Assembly (NCBI GenBank): GCA_946886855.1
Contig: CAMPJJ010000001.1
Location: forward strand, 97,560-161,559
Direction: 5' to 3'
DNA: 64,000 nucleotides
Source: an uncultured Roseateles sp.
GTDB taxonomy: Bacteria; Pseudomonadota; Gammaproteobacteria; Burkholderiales; Burkholderiaceae
A program made the position numbers and the translations under genes. Under the pieces are notes generated by a model. That model saw only the letters and a list, made by a program, of their open reading frames with translations. It was not told where the DNA came from and did not search any database. Positions 16,162-26,287 of the stretch are shown here, piece by piece (positions within the stretch are counted from its first letter, which is position 1; every line of letters begins with the position of its first letter).

Positions 16162-18846
16162 ATGAGCAAGGCATTGGTGATCGCGGAAAAGCCGTCGGTG
16201 GCGCAGGACATCGTCAAGGCGCTGACCGCGCTGTCGGGCAAGTTCGAGAAGCATGACGAGTATTTCGAGAACGACGAGTACGTCGTCAGCTCGGCCGTCG
16301 GCCATCTGGTGGAGATCAAGGCGCCGGAGGAGTTCGACGTCAAGCGCGGCAAGTGGAGCTTCGCCCACCTGCCGGTGATCCCGCCGCACTTCGACCTGAA
16401 CCCGATCGACAAGAGCAAGGGCCGGCTGAACGCGCTGGTCAAGCTGATCAAGCGCAAGGATGTGACCTCGCTGATCAACGCCTGCGACGCGGGGCGCGAA
16501 GGGGAACTGATCTTCCGCCTGATCGTCCAGTACGCCGGCACCGCCAAGGCGCAGGTGACCAAGCCGGTGAGCCGGCTGTGGCTGCAGTCGATGACGCCGC
16601 AGGCCATCCGCGACGGTTTCGAGCAGCTGCGCACCGACCAGCAGATGCTGCCGCTGGCCGACGCGGCGCGTTGCCGCTCGGAAGCCGACTGGCTGGTGGG
16701 CATCAACGGCACGCGGGCGATGACCGCGTTCAACTCGCGCGACGGCGGCTTCTTCCTGACCACCGTGGGCCGCGTGCAGACGCCGACGCTGTCCATCGTC
16801 GTCGAGCGCGAGGAAAAGATCCGCAAGCACGTCTACCGCGACTACTGGGAGATCCGCGGCGGCTTCGACGCCGAGGCCGGTCAGTACGAGGGCAAGTGGT
16901 TCGATCCCGCGTTCAAGAAGAACGCCGACGATCCCGAGCAGCGCGCCGACCGCGTCTGGACGCAGGCCGAGGCCGACGCCATCGCCGCCGCCGCGCTGGG
17001 CCAGCCCGCCACGGTGACCGAGGAGTCCAAGCCCAGCACGACGGCCAGCCCCGGCCTGTACGACCTGACCACGCTGCAGCGGGAGGCGAACTCGCGCTTC
17101 GGCTTCTCGGCCAAGACGACGCTGGGCCTGGCGCAGGCGCTGTATGAGAAGCACAAGGTGCTGACCTACCCGCGGACCGACTCGCGCTACCTGCCCGAGG
17201 ACTACCTGATCGTGGCGCAGGACACGGCGCGCATGATCGCCGGCGCGAACATGCCCGGCCCGTTGCAGCCGCTGGCGCAGCACGCGCGCACGGCCCTGGA
17301 CAAGGGCTACATCAAGCCGACGAAGAAGGTGTTCGACAACACCAAGGTGTCGGACCACTTCGCGATCATCCCGACGCTGCAGGCGCCCAGCAGCCTGACC
17401 GAGGCCGAGGCCAAGCTCTACGACATGGTCGTCAAGCGCTTCCTGGCGGTCTTCTTCCCGCCGGCCGAGTTCCAGGTCACGACGCGCATCTCGACGGTGA
17501 AGACACCGGCGAAGTCGTACGCCTTCCAGACCAACGGCAAGGTGCTGGTGAAGCCGGGCTGGCAGGCCGTCTACGGCAAGGAAGCCACCGACGAGAACGC
17601 CGAGCCGGGCACCAGCGGCGCGATGCTGGTGCCGGTGAAGGCCGGCGAGGTCGTGCGCACCGAAAGCACCGACGTGAAGGCCCTGGTGACCAAGCCGCCG
17701 GCCCGCTACACGGAAGCGACGCTGCTGTCGGCGATGGAAGGCGCGGGCAAGCTGGTCGACGACGACGAGCTGCGCGAGGCCATGGCCGAGAAGGGCCTGG
17801 GCACGCCGGCCACGCGCGCCGCGATCATCGAAGGCCTGCTGGCCGAGAAGTACATGCTGCGCGAGGGCCGGGAGTTGATCCCGACCGCCAAGGCCTTCCA
17901 GCTGATGACGCTGCTGCGCGGCCTGGGCGTGGAAGAGCTGACCAAGCCCGAGCTGACCGGCAACTGGGAGTTCCAGCTGTCCGAGATGGAGAAGGGCCGC
18001 CTCAAGCGCGAGGCCTTCATGGCCGAGATCGCCGCGATGACCGAGAAGGTCGTGCGCAAGGCCAAGGAGTACGACCGCGACACCATCCCGGGCGACTATG
18101 CGACGCTGAAGACGCCGTGCCCGAAATGCGGCGGCGTGGTCAAGGAGAACTACCGCCGCTTCACCTGCACCGGCAAGGTCGGCAACGGCGACGAGTGCGG
18201 CTTCTCCATCCCCAAGATCCCGGGCGGCCGCAGCTTCGAGCTGAACGAGGTCGAGACCTTCCTGCGCGACAAGAAGGTCGGCCCGCTGGAGGGCTTCCGC
18301 TCCAAGGCCGGATGGCCCTTCACGGCCGAGCTGGCGCTGGTGTTCGACGCCGAGATCGACAACTGGAAGCTGGAGTTCGACTTCGGCGAGGACGCGAAGA
18401 AGGCCGAGGAGAACGGCGAGCCGGTGGACTTCAGCGGCCACACCGCGCTGGGCCACTGCCCGAAGTGCAACGGCCGCGTCTTCGACTTCGGCAGCAACTA
18501 CGTCTGCGAGCACGCCGTCGGCGACAAGATCACCTGCGACTTCAAGAGCGGCAAGATCATCCTGCAGCAGCCGATCGAGGCCGAGCAGATGACCAAGCTG
18601 CTGGCGACCGGCAAGACGGACCTGCTGGAGAACTTCGTCTCCAACAAGACACGCCGCAAGTTCAAGGCCTTCCTCGCCTACGACAAGAAGGAAGGCAAGG
18701 TGATGTTCGAGTTCGAACCGCGCGCCGCGAAGCCGGGGGCCAAGACCGGCGCCAAGCCCGCCACCAAATCCACGGCCAAGGCGCCGGCGGCCAAGGCACC
18801 CGCAGCCAAAAAGGTCGCGGTGAAGAAGGCGACCGCCAAGGGCTGA
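16162..18846 (+). CDS. topB: DNA topoisomerase III
   Basis: This 894-residue type IA topoisomerase relaxes and decatenates DNA through a 5'-phosphotyrosine intermediate. It has a Toprim start (LVIAEKPSVAQDIVKAL), the acidic DAGREGELIFR motif, and the catalytic Tyr336 in LTYPRTDSRYL. Two C-terminal zinc-ribbon-like regions follow (CPKCGG...C and CPKCNGRV...C), then a Lys/Ala-rich tail (about 855-894) likely to bind DNA or RNA. It is longer than E. coli TopB because of these additions. A GAAGAGG-type site lies about 20 bp upstream. Confidence 0.96.
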   Translation: MSKALVIAEKPSVAQDIVKALTALSGKFEKHDEYFENDEYVVSSAVGHLVEIKAPEEFDVKRGKWSFAHLPVIPPHFDLNPIDKSKGRLNALVKLIKRKDVTSLINACDAGREGELIFRLIVQYAGTAKAQVTKPVSRLWLQSMTPQAIRDGFEQLRTDQQMLPLADAARCRSEADWLVGINGTRAMTAFNSRDGGFFLTTVGRVQTPTLSIVVEREEKIRKHVYRDYWEIRGGFDAEAGQYEGKWFDPAFKKNADDPEQRADRVWTQAEADAIAAAALGQPATVTEESKPSTTASPGLYDLTTLQREANSRFGFSAKTTLGLAQALYEKHKVLTYPRTDSRYLPEDYLIVAQDTARMIAGANMPGPLQPLAQHARTALDKGYIKPTKKVFDNTKVSDHFAIIPTLQAPSSLTEAEAKLYDMVVKRFLAVFFPPAEFQVTTRISTVKTPAKSYAFQTNGKVLVKPGWQAVYGKEATDENAEPGTSGAMLVPVKAGEVVRTESTDVKALVTKPPARYTEATLLSAMEGAGKLVDDDELREAMAEKGLGTPATRAAIIEGLLAEKYMLREGRELIPTAKAFQLMTLLRGLGVEELTKPELTGNWEFQLSEMEKGRLKREAFMAEIAAMTEKVVRKAKEYDRDTIPGDYATLKTPCPKCGGVVKENYRRFTCTGKVGNGDECGFSIPKIPGGRSFELNEVETFLRDKKVGPLEGFRSKAGWPFTAELALVFDAEIDNWKLEFDFGEDAKKAEENGEPVDFSGHTALGHCPKCNGRVFDFGSNYVCEHAVGDKITCDFKSGKIILQQPIEAEQMTKLLATGKTDLLENFVSNKTRRKFKAFLAYDKKEGKVMFEFEPRAAKPGAKTGAKPATKSTAKAPAAKAPAAKKVAVKKATAKG

Positions 18847-19055
18847 GGCCGTCCCGGCCCCGCCTTGCGGGGCTCGGGGCATGGGGCTGCAGGACTGCAG
18901 CGCTGCGGGCGCTCGGGGCCGGCTTTCGCGCTCCCCCAAATCGCAACCCGTGAAATCCTGGGGGGTCGGTTCGTGCCTCAAAGCCCGGACGCGCCTCGCA
19001 TTTGCGCGACACTCGAACGCAAACAATCTTGCGATTCAGGAGAGGGCATGCGGTC

Positions 19056-20885
19056 ATGGGTCGATCGACGCTGAGCATCCAGACGCGGCTGGTCGCCGCG
19101 CTGAGCCTCAGCGCGACGGTGCTGGTGGGCTTGATCGGCCTGTACTGGGTCGACCGCCACGAGCACGAACTCAACGAGGCGCTGACCGAGCGCCAGCAGC
19201 GCATGGCGCAGCTGGTGGCACGCGGCTTCGCGGAACCGGTCTGGAACCTGGACAGCGCCGCGCTGTCGGAGCTGCTGGACGCCGTGATGGCGGATCCGGA
19301 GGTCCAGTCGATCTCGCTGGCGGCGCCGGGCCTGGAAACCCTGCAGCGCTCGCGCCAGACGCCGGCGGTGCGCCCCCTGACGCTGGAATTCGAACTGAGC
19401 CACCGCGCCGGGGCGCAAGGGCCGGCGGGCGCGCTGGGCCGCGCGACGCTGGTCTACACCCGCAGCTACATCGACCAGACGCTGGGCGAGACGCGCCGGC
19501 TGGTGGCCAGCCTGCTGGCGACGGTGCTGCTGGCGATCGCGCTGACCAGCTACGTGCTGGTGCGGCGGCTGGTGGAGCGTCCGGTCTCGCGCCTGCGCAG
19601 CCTGGCACAGCGCGTCGCCAGCGGCGAACTCGGCGCCCACATCGAGCCCGAGCACGCCGACGAGATCGGCGACCTGACCGAGCAGCTCAACGCGATGAGC
19701 GGCAAGCTGCGCGACTTCGCCGAAGGCCTGCGCAGCAGCGAGCAGCGCTACCGCAGCCTGTTCGAGAACGCGGCGGAGGGGATCTTCCAGGCCGACGGTC
19801 ACGGCCGGCTGCTGCGCGTGAACAAGGCGCTGGCGCAGATGCTGGGCCTGGGGCATCCCGAGGCGGCGCAAGGCGTGACCCTGCGGCGCATGGCCCGCAT
19901 CGAGCGCGACGAGTACCGCCGCCTGGCGCGCGCGCTGGAGCGGCACCGCCTGCTGCAGCAGGTGCCGCTGCTGGTGACGACGCGCGACGGCCGCGACCTG
20001 TGGGTCGAGCTGAGCCTGCACCTGGTGCTGGACGGCGCGCCGCGCATCGAGGGGTTGGTCAGCGACATCACGCTGCGCCGGCTGGCGGAGCAGGAACTGA
20101 CGCAGCATCGCGACCACCTGGAGGACCTCGTCACCGAGCGCACGGTCGAACTGTCCCAGTCCAAGCAGCGGGCGGAAGCGGCGAACCAGGCGAAGAGCCG
20201 CTTCCTGGCCACGATGAGCCACGAGTTCCGCACGCCCTTGAACGCGATCCTGGGCTTCGCGCAGCTGCTGCAGATGGACAGCTCGCTGAACGACGCGCAG
20301 AAGCATCGCATCCGCCTGATGCGCGAATCGGGCGAACATCTGCTGGTGCTGATCACCGACCTGCTCGACGTGGCCAGCATCGAGGCCGGCAAGCTGACGC
20401 TGCAGCTGAGCCCGCTGGACCTGCGGGCGCTGCTGGAGATCTGCAGCGAATCGATGCGGCCGCGCGCGGCCGAGAAGGGTCTGGCCTTCGCCGTCCAACT
20501 GGACCCGCAGCTGCCCTCGCGCGTGCGCGCCGACGGGCAGCGTCTGCGCCAGGTGCTGCTGAACCTGCTGTCCAACGCGGTGAAGTTCACCGACCACGGG
20601 CGCATCGGACTCGCCGTCGACGTGGTGGCGCAAGGGCCCAGCAGCCTGATGCTGCGCTTCACCGTGTCGGACACCGGGATCGGCATGGCGCCGGAACAGA
20701 TGGAGCGACTGTTCCAACCGTTCGAGCAGGTGGCCGACCAGTCGCGGCGCACCGGCGGAACCGGGCTCGGGCTCGCGATCAGCCAGCAGCTCGTGCGGCT
20801 CATGGGGGGGGAAATCACCGTCGAGACCTCGCCCGATGAAGGCAGCCGGTTCAGCTTTGCGCTGGAGCTGCCGCTGGCGTCCTGA
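19056..20885 (+). CDS. Membrane sensor histidine kinase (HAMP-PAS-HisKA-HATPase)
   Basis: This 609-residue inner-membrane kinase has helices at about 11-32 and 147-170 bounding a periplasmic sensor of about 115 residues. HAMP (RLVERPVSRLRSLAQRV), PAS (RYRSLFENAAEGIFQADGHG), HisKA with the phospho-His in SHEFRTPLNAILGFAQLL, and HATPase motifs (NLLSNAVKFTD, DTGIGM, GGTGLGLAI) follow. No receiver domain and no adjacent response regulator are present, so it is an orphan kinase here. AGGAGAGG at 19038-19045 supports the ATG at 19056. Its signal is unknown. Confidence 0.92.
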   Translation: MGRSTLSIQTRLVAALSLSATVLVGLIGLYWVDRHEHELNEALTERQQRMAQLVARGFAEPVWNLDSAALSELLDAVMADPEVQSISLAAPGLETLQRSRQTPAVRPLTLEFELSHRAGAQGPAGALGRATLVYTRSYIDQTLGETRRLVASLLATVLLAIALTSYVLVRRLVERPVSRLRSLAQRVASGELGAHIEPEHADEIGDLTEQLNAMSGKLRDFAEGLRSSEQRYRSLFENAAEGIFQADGHGRLLRVNKALAQMLGLGHPEAAQGVTLRRMARIERDEYRRLARALERHRLLQQVPLLVTTRDGRDLWVELSLHLVLDGAPRIEGLVSDITLRRLAEQELTQHRDHLEDLVTERTVELSQSKQRAEAANQAKSRFLATMSHEFRTPLNAILGFAQLLQMDSSLNDAQKHRIRLMRESGEHLLVLITDLLDVASIEAGKLTLQLSPLDLRALLEICSESMRPRAAEKGLAFAVQLDPQLPSRVRADGQRLRQVLLNLLSNAVKFTDHGRIGLAVDVVAQGPSSLMLRFTVSDTGIGMAPEQMERLFQPFEQVADQSRRTGGTGLGLAISQQLVRLMGGEITVETSPDEGSRFSFALELPLAS

Positions 20886-20977
20886 CACGGTCCTTCGGAC
20901 TTCGCCTCGCCAAGCGCGGGCACTCCACGGTGCAGAGGGCGTCCCTCCGGGAACCCTCAGCACCATTCCGGCCCCAG

Positions 20978-21047
20978 TGGCGATCGCTGACTGCACTTGG
21001 TCGTGGCGATCGCTGACTGCACATGGTCGTGGCGATCGTTGACTGCA
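20978..21047. repeat. 26-bp tandem repeat, about 2.7 copies
   Basis: The unit TGGCGATCGCTGACTGCAC plus 7 bases repeats at 20978 and 21004, with a diverged partial third copy at 21030. It lies between the sensor kinase and the AEC transporter genes (gap 20886-21114). Each copy contains the palindrome GCGATCGC or a near match. It may be a protein-binding array, a slippage product or a transposon remnant. Confidence 0.85.
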
Positions 21048-21114
21048 CGTTGAACGGAGGCTGGTGTGCGGGCGGCGCGCGGGCGGTCAATGCCGGACGG
21101 CATACTCCCCGGCC

Positions 21115-22086
21115 ATGACTGCCGTCCTGTTCTACAAGCTGCTGGCGATCTTCATCGCCTCAGGCATGGGCTGGTTCGTCGGGCACATGCGCTGGCTGGG
21201 CAAGGCCGGCGGCGAGAACGACCCGGCCCGCATCCTCTCGAACATCGCCTTCTATCTCTTCGTTCCGGCGTTGATGTTCCGGACCACCGCACGGGTGGAG
21301 ATCTCGGAATTGCCCTGGCTGACGGTGGCCGCGTTCTTCGCGCCGGTGGTGCTGATGCTGGTCGCTGTCTACCTCTACGAGCGCAAGCGCCATCCCGGCA
21401 ACCCCGCGGCACCCGCCGTGCGCAGCATCACCGCGAGCTTCGGCAACACGCTGCAGGTCGGCGTGCCGCTGGTGGCCGGCGTGTTCGGCGAGAGCGGCCT
21501 CGCCGTCCACATCACCGTCGTCAGCCTGCACGCGCTGACGCTGCTGACCCTCGCCACCGTGCTCGTCGAGATGGACCTCGCCCGCCACACGAGCGGCGGC
21601 GCGAGCCTGCAGCGCACGCTCCTCACGACGATGCGCAACACCGTCATCCACCCGGTCGTGCTGCCCGTGCTCTGCGGCTTCGCCTGGCACGCCACCGGCC
21701 TGCCGCTGCCCGCCGTGCTCGACGAGGTGCTGCAGATGCTGGGGAGCGCGGTGGTGCCGCTGTGCCTGGTGCTGATCGGGATGTCGCTGTCCTACTACGG
21801 CCTGCCGCGCGGCGCGATGCGCACGCTGCTGGGCCTGGCCGCGCTCAAGCTGCTGGTGCTGCCCGCGCTGGTGCTGGGCATCGCGCACTGGGGCTTCGGC
21901 CTGTCGGGCATGCCGCTCGCCGTCATCGTGATGATGGCCGCGCTGCCGCCGGGGTCGAACGCGATGATGTTCGCGCAACGCTATCGGACGCTGGAAGCGG
22001 AAGCCTCCGGCGCCATCGTGCTGGGCACCCTGCTGTTCGCCGCCACGGCACCGATCTGGCTGGCGATTCCAGCCTGGCTCACCTGA
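21115..22086 (+). CDS. AEC-family (auxin efflux carrier-like) transporter
   Basis: This 323-residue inner-membrane permease of the bile/arsenite/riboflavin superfamily has about ten hydrophobic helices. They include LAIFIASGMGWFVGHMRWLG, ILSNIAFYLFVPALMFRTTA, SFGNTLQVGVPLVAGVFGE, SAVVPLCLVLIGMSLSYYGL and VIVMMAALPPGSNAMMFAQR. The ALPPG.NA..FA pattern in the second half is characteristic. Relatives move malonate, malate or other organic acids; the substrate is not predictable here. The ATG at 21115 starts the first helix. Confidence 0.88.
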   Translation: MTAVLFYKLLAIFIASGMGWFVGHMRWLGKAGGENDPARILSNIAFYLFVPALMFRTTARVEISELPWLTVAAFFAPVVLMLVAVYLYERKRHPGNPAAPAVRSITASFGNTLQVGVPLVAGVFGESGLAVHITVVSLHALTLLTLATVLVEMDLARHTSGGASLQRTLLTTMRNTVIHPVVLPVLCGFAWHATGLPLPAVLDEVLQMLGSAVVPLCLVLIGMSLSYYGLPRGAMRTLLGLAALKLLVLPALVLGIAHWGFGLSGMPLAVIVMMAALPPGSNAMMFAQRYRTLEAEASGAIVLGTLLFAATAPIWLAIPAWLT

Positions 22087-22193
22087 ACCGGCGGCCCGCC
22101 GGTCTGCACCTCGCAACACCAGCACGACCGACCCGCACGACCGACCAGCAGGACCGCCCGGGACGACCCACCGGGACAACCGACCAGGACGAC

Positions 22194-23060
22194 ATGACGG
22201 CACCGACGACGACTTCGAATGCAGCCTCCCCGTTCTCCTTCGTCCGCGCCAACGAAGTGGCGCCGGAGATCCTCCACGCCGCGTTCACCGCCGCGTTCGC
22301 CGATTACCTGATCGGCCCGTTCCAGATCCCGTTCGCGCAGTGGCCGATGTTCCTCGCGCGGCAGGGCGTGGATCTGCCGCTGTCGCGCGTGGCGCTCGAC
22401 CCGACCGGCGCGCCGCTGGCGTTCGCGTTCGTGGCGCAGCGACCGGTGTCGAATCGCTGGCGCCTCGCGACCATGGGCGCCCTGCCCGCCGCGCGCGGCA
22501 CCGGCGCCGCTCCCGCGCTGCTCGACGACTTCATCGCCCGCGCGGCCTCGGCGGGACTGCGGGCCGTGGAGCTCGAGGTCTTCGCGCAGAACGAGCGCGC
22601 GCGCCGCCTGTATGAGGGACGCGGCTTCCGCAGGCAGCACGACCTGTTCGGCTACGTCGCCGAGCCCGGCACGATCGCGCCGGCCACCGGCGGGGCGCTC
22701 CATGCGATCGACCTGCCGCATCTGCTGGGCTGGCTGACCGCCGCCGAACACCGCATCCCCGACCTGCCGCTGCAGGTCACGGCCGCCACGATCCGGCATG
22801 GCGTCGACTATCACGGCTGGCAGACCGGGGCCGGCCAGATCGTCTTCAGCCTTCCCGACGAGACCGTGATGGTGCACAGCTTCATCGCGCCGCACGAGGC
22901 CGACGCCCGGGCGCTGATCCAGGCGCTCGCGGCGGTGTACCCGGAGCGCCGCCTGCGCGTGCCGCAGCTGCAGCGCGAGGACCTCGGCGGCGGCGCGCTG
23001 CGCGCGCTGGGGGCCGTCGCGCAGCCGCTGCACCAGCAGCTGATGCTGCGCCCGCTGTGA
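22194..23060 (+). CDS. GNAT-family N-acetyltransferase
   Basis: This 288-residue protein has an acetyl-CoA-binding core near residues 95-145: WRLATMGALPAARGTGAAPAL (a relaxed R/Q-x-x-G-x-G/A loop), LRAVELEVFAQNERARRLYE, GRGFRRQHDLFGYV. A second, diverged half follows, so it may be a two-domain GNAT. The 107 bp upstream are imperfect GACCGACC-type repeats. AGGA sits just before the ATG at 22194. It follows the AEC gene in the same direction and may share its transcript. Substrate unknown. Confidence 0.8.
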   Translation: MTAPTTTSNAASPFSFVRANEVAPEILHAAFTAAFADYLIGPFQIPFAQWPMFLARQGVDLPLSRVALDPTGAPLAFAFVAQRPVSNRWRLATMGALPAARGTGAAPALLDDFIARAASAGLRAVELEVFAQNERARRLYEGRGFRRQHDLFGYVAEPGTIAPATGGALHAIDLPHLLGWLTAAEHRIPDLPLQVTAATIRHGVDYHGWQTGAGQIVFSLPDETVMVHSFIAPHEADARALIQALAAVYPERRLRVPQLQREDLGGGALRALGAVAQPLHQQLMLRPL

Positions 23061-23244
23061 CCGGCTGCGTCCGCCACGGATACTGTGCCGACCCGGCGTC
23101 GTGTTGACGGCGCCTTGACGTGAGGCCGGCGAGCCGATCGGTTCCAACTCGCCGAACCTTGATATTTCGGAGTTCCGGCACTTGTGAGGGGCGCCCGCTT
23201 TGGTTAGCGTGCGCCGCACCAACCTAGAAGGGAAGCGTCCCACC

Positions 23245-26133
23245 ATGCGATTCATGCCCGCGGCACCCGCCGCCATCACCCTGGCCGTCCTGACCGCCCT
23301 CGGCGGCACCGCCCTCTCCTCCGCGGCGCTGGCCGCGCCGGCCGCGGCCGGCACCAGCGCCGTCTCCACCGTCGGCGGCACGCTCAACGTGAAGCTGGAG
23401 AAGGTGAAGCTGGCCAACGGCTTCGAGGTGATCCTGGTCGAGGACCACAGACTGCCGCTGGTGGCCTTCAACCTGTGGGTGCACGCCGGACCGCGCAACG
23501 AGGCGCCGGGCCAGACCGGCTTCGCCCACCTGTTCGAACACCTGATGTTCGCCGGCACCCGCCACATCCCGCGCGGCTCGGCCGACAAGATCATCGACGC
23601 CGCCGGCGGCACGGACTCCAACGGCTCGACCGACTTCGACCGGACGAACTACTTCTTCACCCTGCCGTCCAACCAGCTCGAACTGGGCCTGTGGCTGAAG
23701 TCGGACATGCTGGGCTACATGATCGACGAGGTCGATTCGGTGTCGCTGGCCAACCAGCAGGACGTGGTGCGCAACGAGCGCCGCCAGTCCGTCGAGAACC
23801 GCCCCTACGGCATCGTCGAGGAAGCGCTGTACCAGGCGCTGTTCCCCGAGGGCCATCCGTACCGCGCGACGGTGATCGGCTCGCACGCCGACATCCAGTC
23901 GATCAAGCTGAACGACGTCAAGGCCTTCGCCCGCAGCTACTACCGGCCGAACAACGCGACCCTGGTGCTGGCCGGCGACTTCGATCCCGCGCAGGCGAAG
24001 CAGCTGGTGCAGAAGTACTTCGGTCCGCTGAAGGCCGGCGATCCGGTGCCGCCGGTCAACGTCCCGCAGCCGAAGCTGACCGAGGAGAAGCGCGTCGAGG
24101 TCACCGACCGCATCGAGCTCCCGCGCCTGGACATCGCCTGGCACACCCCCGCCGTGTTCCAGCCCGGCGACGCCGAGCTGGACCTGGCCTCGCACGTGCT
24201 GGGCGGCGGCAAGTCCAGCCGCCTCTACAAGACGCTGGTCTACGACAAGCAGCTGGCGCAGTCGGTGCAGGTGCAGCAGTACTCGCTGTCGCTGGGCTCG
24301 GTGTTCTCGGTCGAGGTGATCGCGCGTCCCGGCAAGTCGCTGGACGAGATCCAGAAGATCGTCGACGACGCGGTCGCCGACCTGTCCGTCAACCCGCCCA
24401 CGCCCGAGGAGATGGCCCGCGCCCGCGCCGCCATCGAGACCGGCACGCTGGCGCGCCTGGAGAAGGTCCAGGCCCTGGCCGACCAGATCAACTACTACAA
24501 CCAGCAGGCCGGCGATCCGAACTACATCGGCAAGGACCTGGCGCGCTACCAGGCGATCACGCCGGAGAAGATCCGCGACGTCGTCGCGCAGCAGCTGAAG
24601 AAGAACGCCCGCGTCGTCGTGCTGGCGACGCCCGGCGAGCAGAGGCTGGCGCCGGAAGTCGCGACCCCGCCGATGGCGGACAAGGCCGCCAAGGGCGAGC
24701 GCGAGTCGATGAACGCCGACGTCGCCTGGCGCAAGACGCAGCCCAAGGGCGGCAAGGCCAAGGCGCCGGTGCTGCCGGAAGGCAAGCGGATGACGCTGGC
24801 CAACGGCTTGACGCTGATCCACGTGCCGAACCCGGGCCTGCCGCTGGTGAGCGCGACGCTGGTCGTGCGCGCCGGCCAGACCGCGAACCCGGCGGACCGT
24901 CCCGGCCTGGCCAGCTTCACCGCCGGCATCCTGCAGCAAGGCACGCAGACGCGCACCGCGCAGCAGATCGCCGACGAGGCCGCCGCGCTGGGCGCGGCGA
25001 TCACCACCGGCGCGGGCCGCGACGAAGCCCGCATCGAGGCCAGCAGCCTGAAGCGCAACTTTGCGCAGACGCTGGCGCTGGTCGCCGACGTGACGCTGCA
25101 CCCGGCCTTCGATGCCGCCGAGATCGCGCGCCTGCAGAACCAGCGCCTGGCCGCGCTGCAGCAGCAGCGCGAGCAGGCGCCGGCCGTCGCGTCGGTGGTC
25201 TCCAACCGCGTGATCTACGGGGAAGGCCATCCGCTGGCCAAGGCCGCCATCGGCGACGAGGTCTCGATCAAGGCCACCGACGCCACCGCGCTGCGCCAGT
25301 TCTGGTCCACGCACTACCGGCCCGACCAGGCCGCGCTGGTGGTCGCCGGCGACATCTCGGCCGACGAGCTGAAGTCGCTGGCCGAGCGCCTGTTCGGCGG
25401 CTGGGAACGTCCGACGGCGGCCGCCGCCGCGGTCAACAGCGCCGCGCCGCAGCCGGTCGCCGCCCGCGTGATCCTGGTCGACAAGCCGAACGCGCCGCAG
25501 ACCGCGCTGAGCGTCGTCGCGCCCGGACCGAAGTCCGGCTCGCCCGACGCCGAGGACATCAAGGTCATGAACGCCGCGATGGGCGGTCTCTTCACGTCGC
25601 GCATCAACACGCAGCTGCGCGAGGTCAAGGGCTACACCTACGGCATCTACTCGGCCTACACGATGAACCGCGACAGCGGCCTGTTCGGCATCCGCGGCAG
25701 CGTGCGCACCGACGTCACCGGCCCGGCGCTGACCGACATGTTCAAGGAGATCGACGGCATGCGCGCCAAGCCGATGGGCGCCGACGAGCTGAACCGCGTG
25801 CGCAACGCGCAGCTGCTGGCGCTGCCGGGGCTGTTCGACACCAACCGCGTCGTGGCCTCGAGCTACGCCAGCGAGTGGGCCGTCGGCGCGCCGGCGGACA
25901 GCATCACGTCGCTGCCGCGCAAGTACGGCGCCGTGAACGCCTCCAGCGCCTACAAGGCGACGAAGACCTACGTCGATCCGGCCGCGCTGATCGTCGTGGC
26001 CGTCGGCGACAAGGCGAAGGTGCTGCCGCAGCTGGAGGCCTTCGGCCGCAAGCCGCTGGAGATCCGCGACCTGCAGGGCGCGCCGGTCGACATGAGCGCG
26101 CCGTCGACGCCCGCCTCGGCCGCCAAGCCATGA
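23245..26133 (+). CDS. Two-domain M16 zinc peptidase, exported
   Basis: This 962-residue protein has a signal peptide (LAVLTALGGTALSSAALAAP). The first M16 unit has the inverted zinc motif HLFEH in GFAHLFEHLMFAGT and the downstream glutamate in NERRQSVENRPYG. The second unit (from about residue 520, NGLTLIHVPNPGLPLVSATL) lacks HxxEH, as is usual for the inactive half of a pitrilysin-type clamshell. It has the substrate-contact segment REVKGYTYGIYSAY. It is likely a periplasmic or surface peptidase. The ATG at 23245 gives the signal peptide, although AGAAGGGAAG lies somewhat far upstream. Confidence 0.93.
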   Translation: MRFMPAAPAAITLAVLTALGGTALSSAALAAPAAAGTSAVSTVGGTLNVKLEKVKLANGFEVILVEDHRLPLVAFNLWVHAGPRNEAPGQTGFAHLFEHLMFAGTRHIPRGSADKIIDAAGGTDSNGSTDFDRTNYFFTLPSNQLELGLWLKSDMLGYMIDEVDSVSLANQQDVVRNERRQSVENRPYGIVEEALYQALFPEGHPYRATVIGSHADIQSIKLNDVKAFARSYYRPNNATLVLAGDFDPAQAKQLVQKYFGPLKAGDPVPPVNVPQPKLTEEKRVEVTDRIELPRLDIAWHTPAVFQPGDAELDLASHVLGGGKSSRLYKTLVYDKQLAQSVQVQQYSLSLGSVFSVEVIARPGKSLDEIQKIVDDAVADLSVNPPTPEEMARARAAIETGTLARLEKVQALADQINYYNQQAGDPNYIGKDLARYQAITPEKIRDVVAQQLKKNARVVVLATPGEQRLAPEVATPPMADKAAKGERESMNADVAWRKTQPKGGKAKAPVLPEGKRMTLANGLTLIHVPNPGLPLVSATLVVRAGQTANPADRPGLASFTAGILQQGTQTRTAQQIADEAAALGAAITTGAGRDEARIEASSLKRNFAQTLALVADVTLHPAFDAAEIARLQNQRLAALQQQREQAPAVASVVSNRVIYGEGHPLAKAAIGDEVSIKATDATALRQFWSTHYRPDQAALVVAGDISADELKSLAERLFGGWERPTAAAAAVNSAAPQPVAARVILVDKPNAPQTALSVVAPGPKSGSPDAEDIKVMNAAMGGLFTSRINTQLREVKGYTYGIYSAYTMNRDSGLFGIRGSVRTDVTGPALTDMFKEIDGMRAKPMGADELNRVRNAQLLALPGLFDTNRVVASSYASEWAVGAPADSITSLPRKYGAVNASSAYKATKTYVDPAALIVVAVGDKAKVLPQLEAFGRKPLEIRDLQGAPVDMSAPSTPASAAKP

Positions 26134-26178
26134 GGACCTGACCCCGACGCGCGCCGACAGCGCGCCGGCATCAACGCA

Positions 26179-26202
26179 GACGGGCGCCTCGGCGCCCGTT
26201 TT
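26179..26202 (+). terminator. Rho-independent terminator after the M16 peptidase
   Basis: ACGGGCGCC and GGCGCCCGT form a perfect stem with a TC loop, followed by TTTT. It lies 45 bp after the stop codon. Confidence 0.88.
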
Positions 26203-26287
26203 CCGTTGTGCCGCCGGATCGCCCGCCCCGCCTGCTCAACCGGCCGTCACGTCCCGGCGGCGCGGCGCCCTTCCTCGCGCGGCGGGA

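Noticed and set aside
16045..19026. 993-residue minus-strand open frame antisense to topB
   Set aside because: Composition is Leu/Arg/Val/Gln-biased with no motif, and the opposite strand has an unmistakable topoisomerase III.
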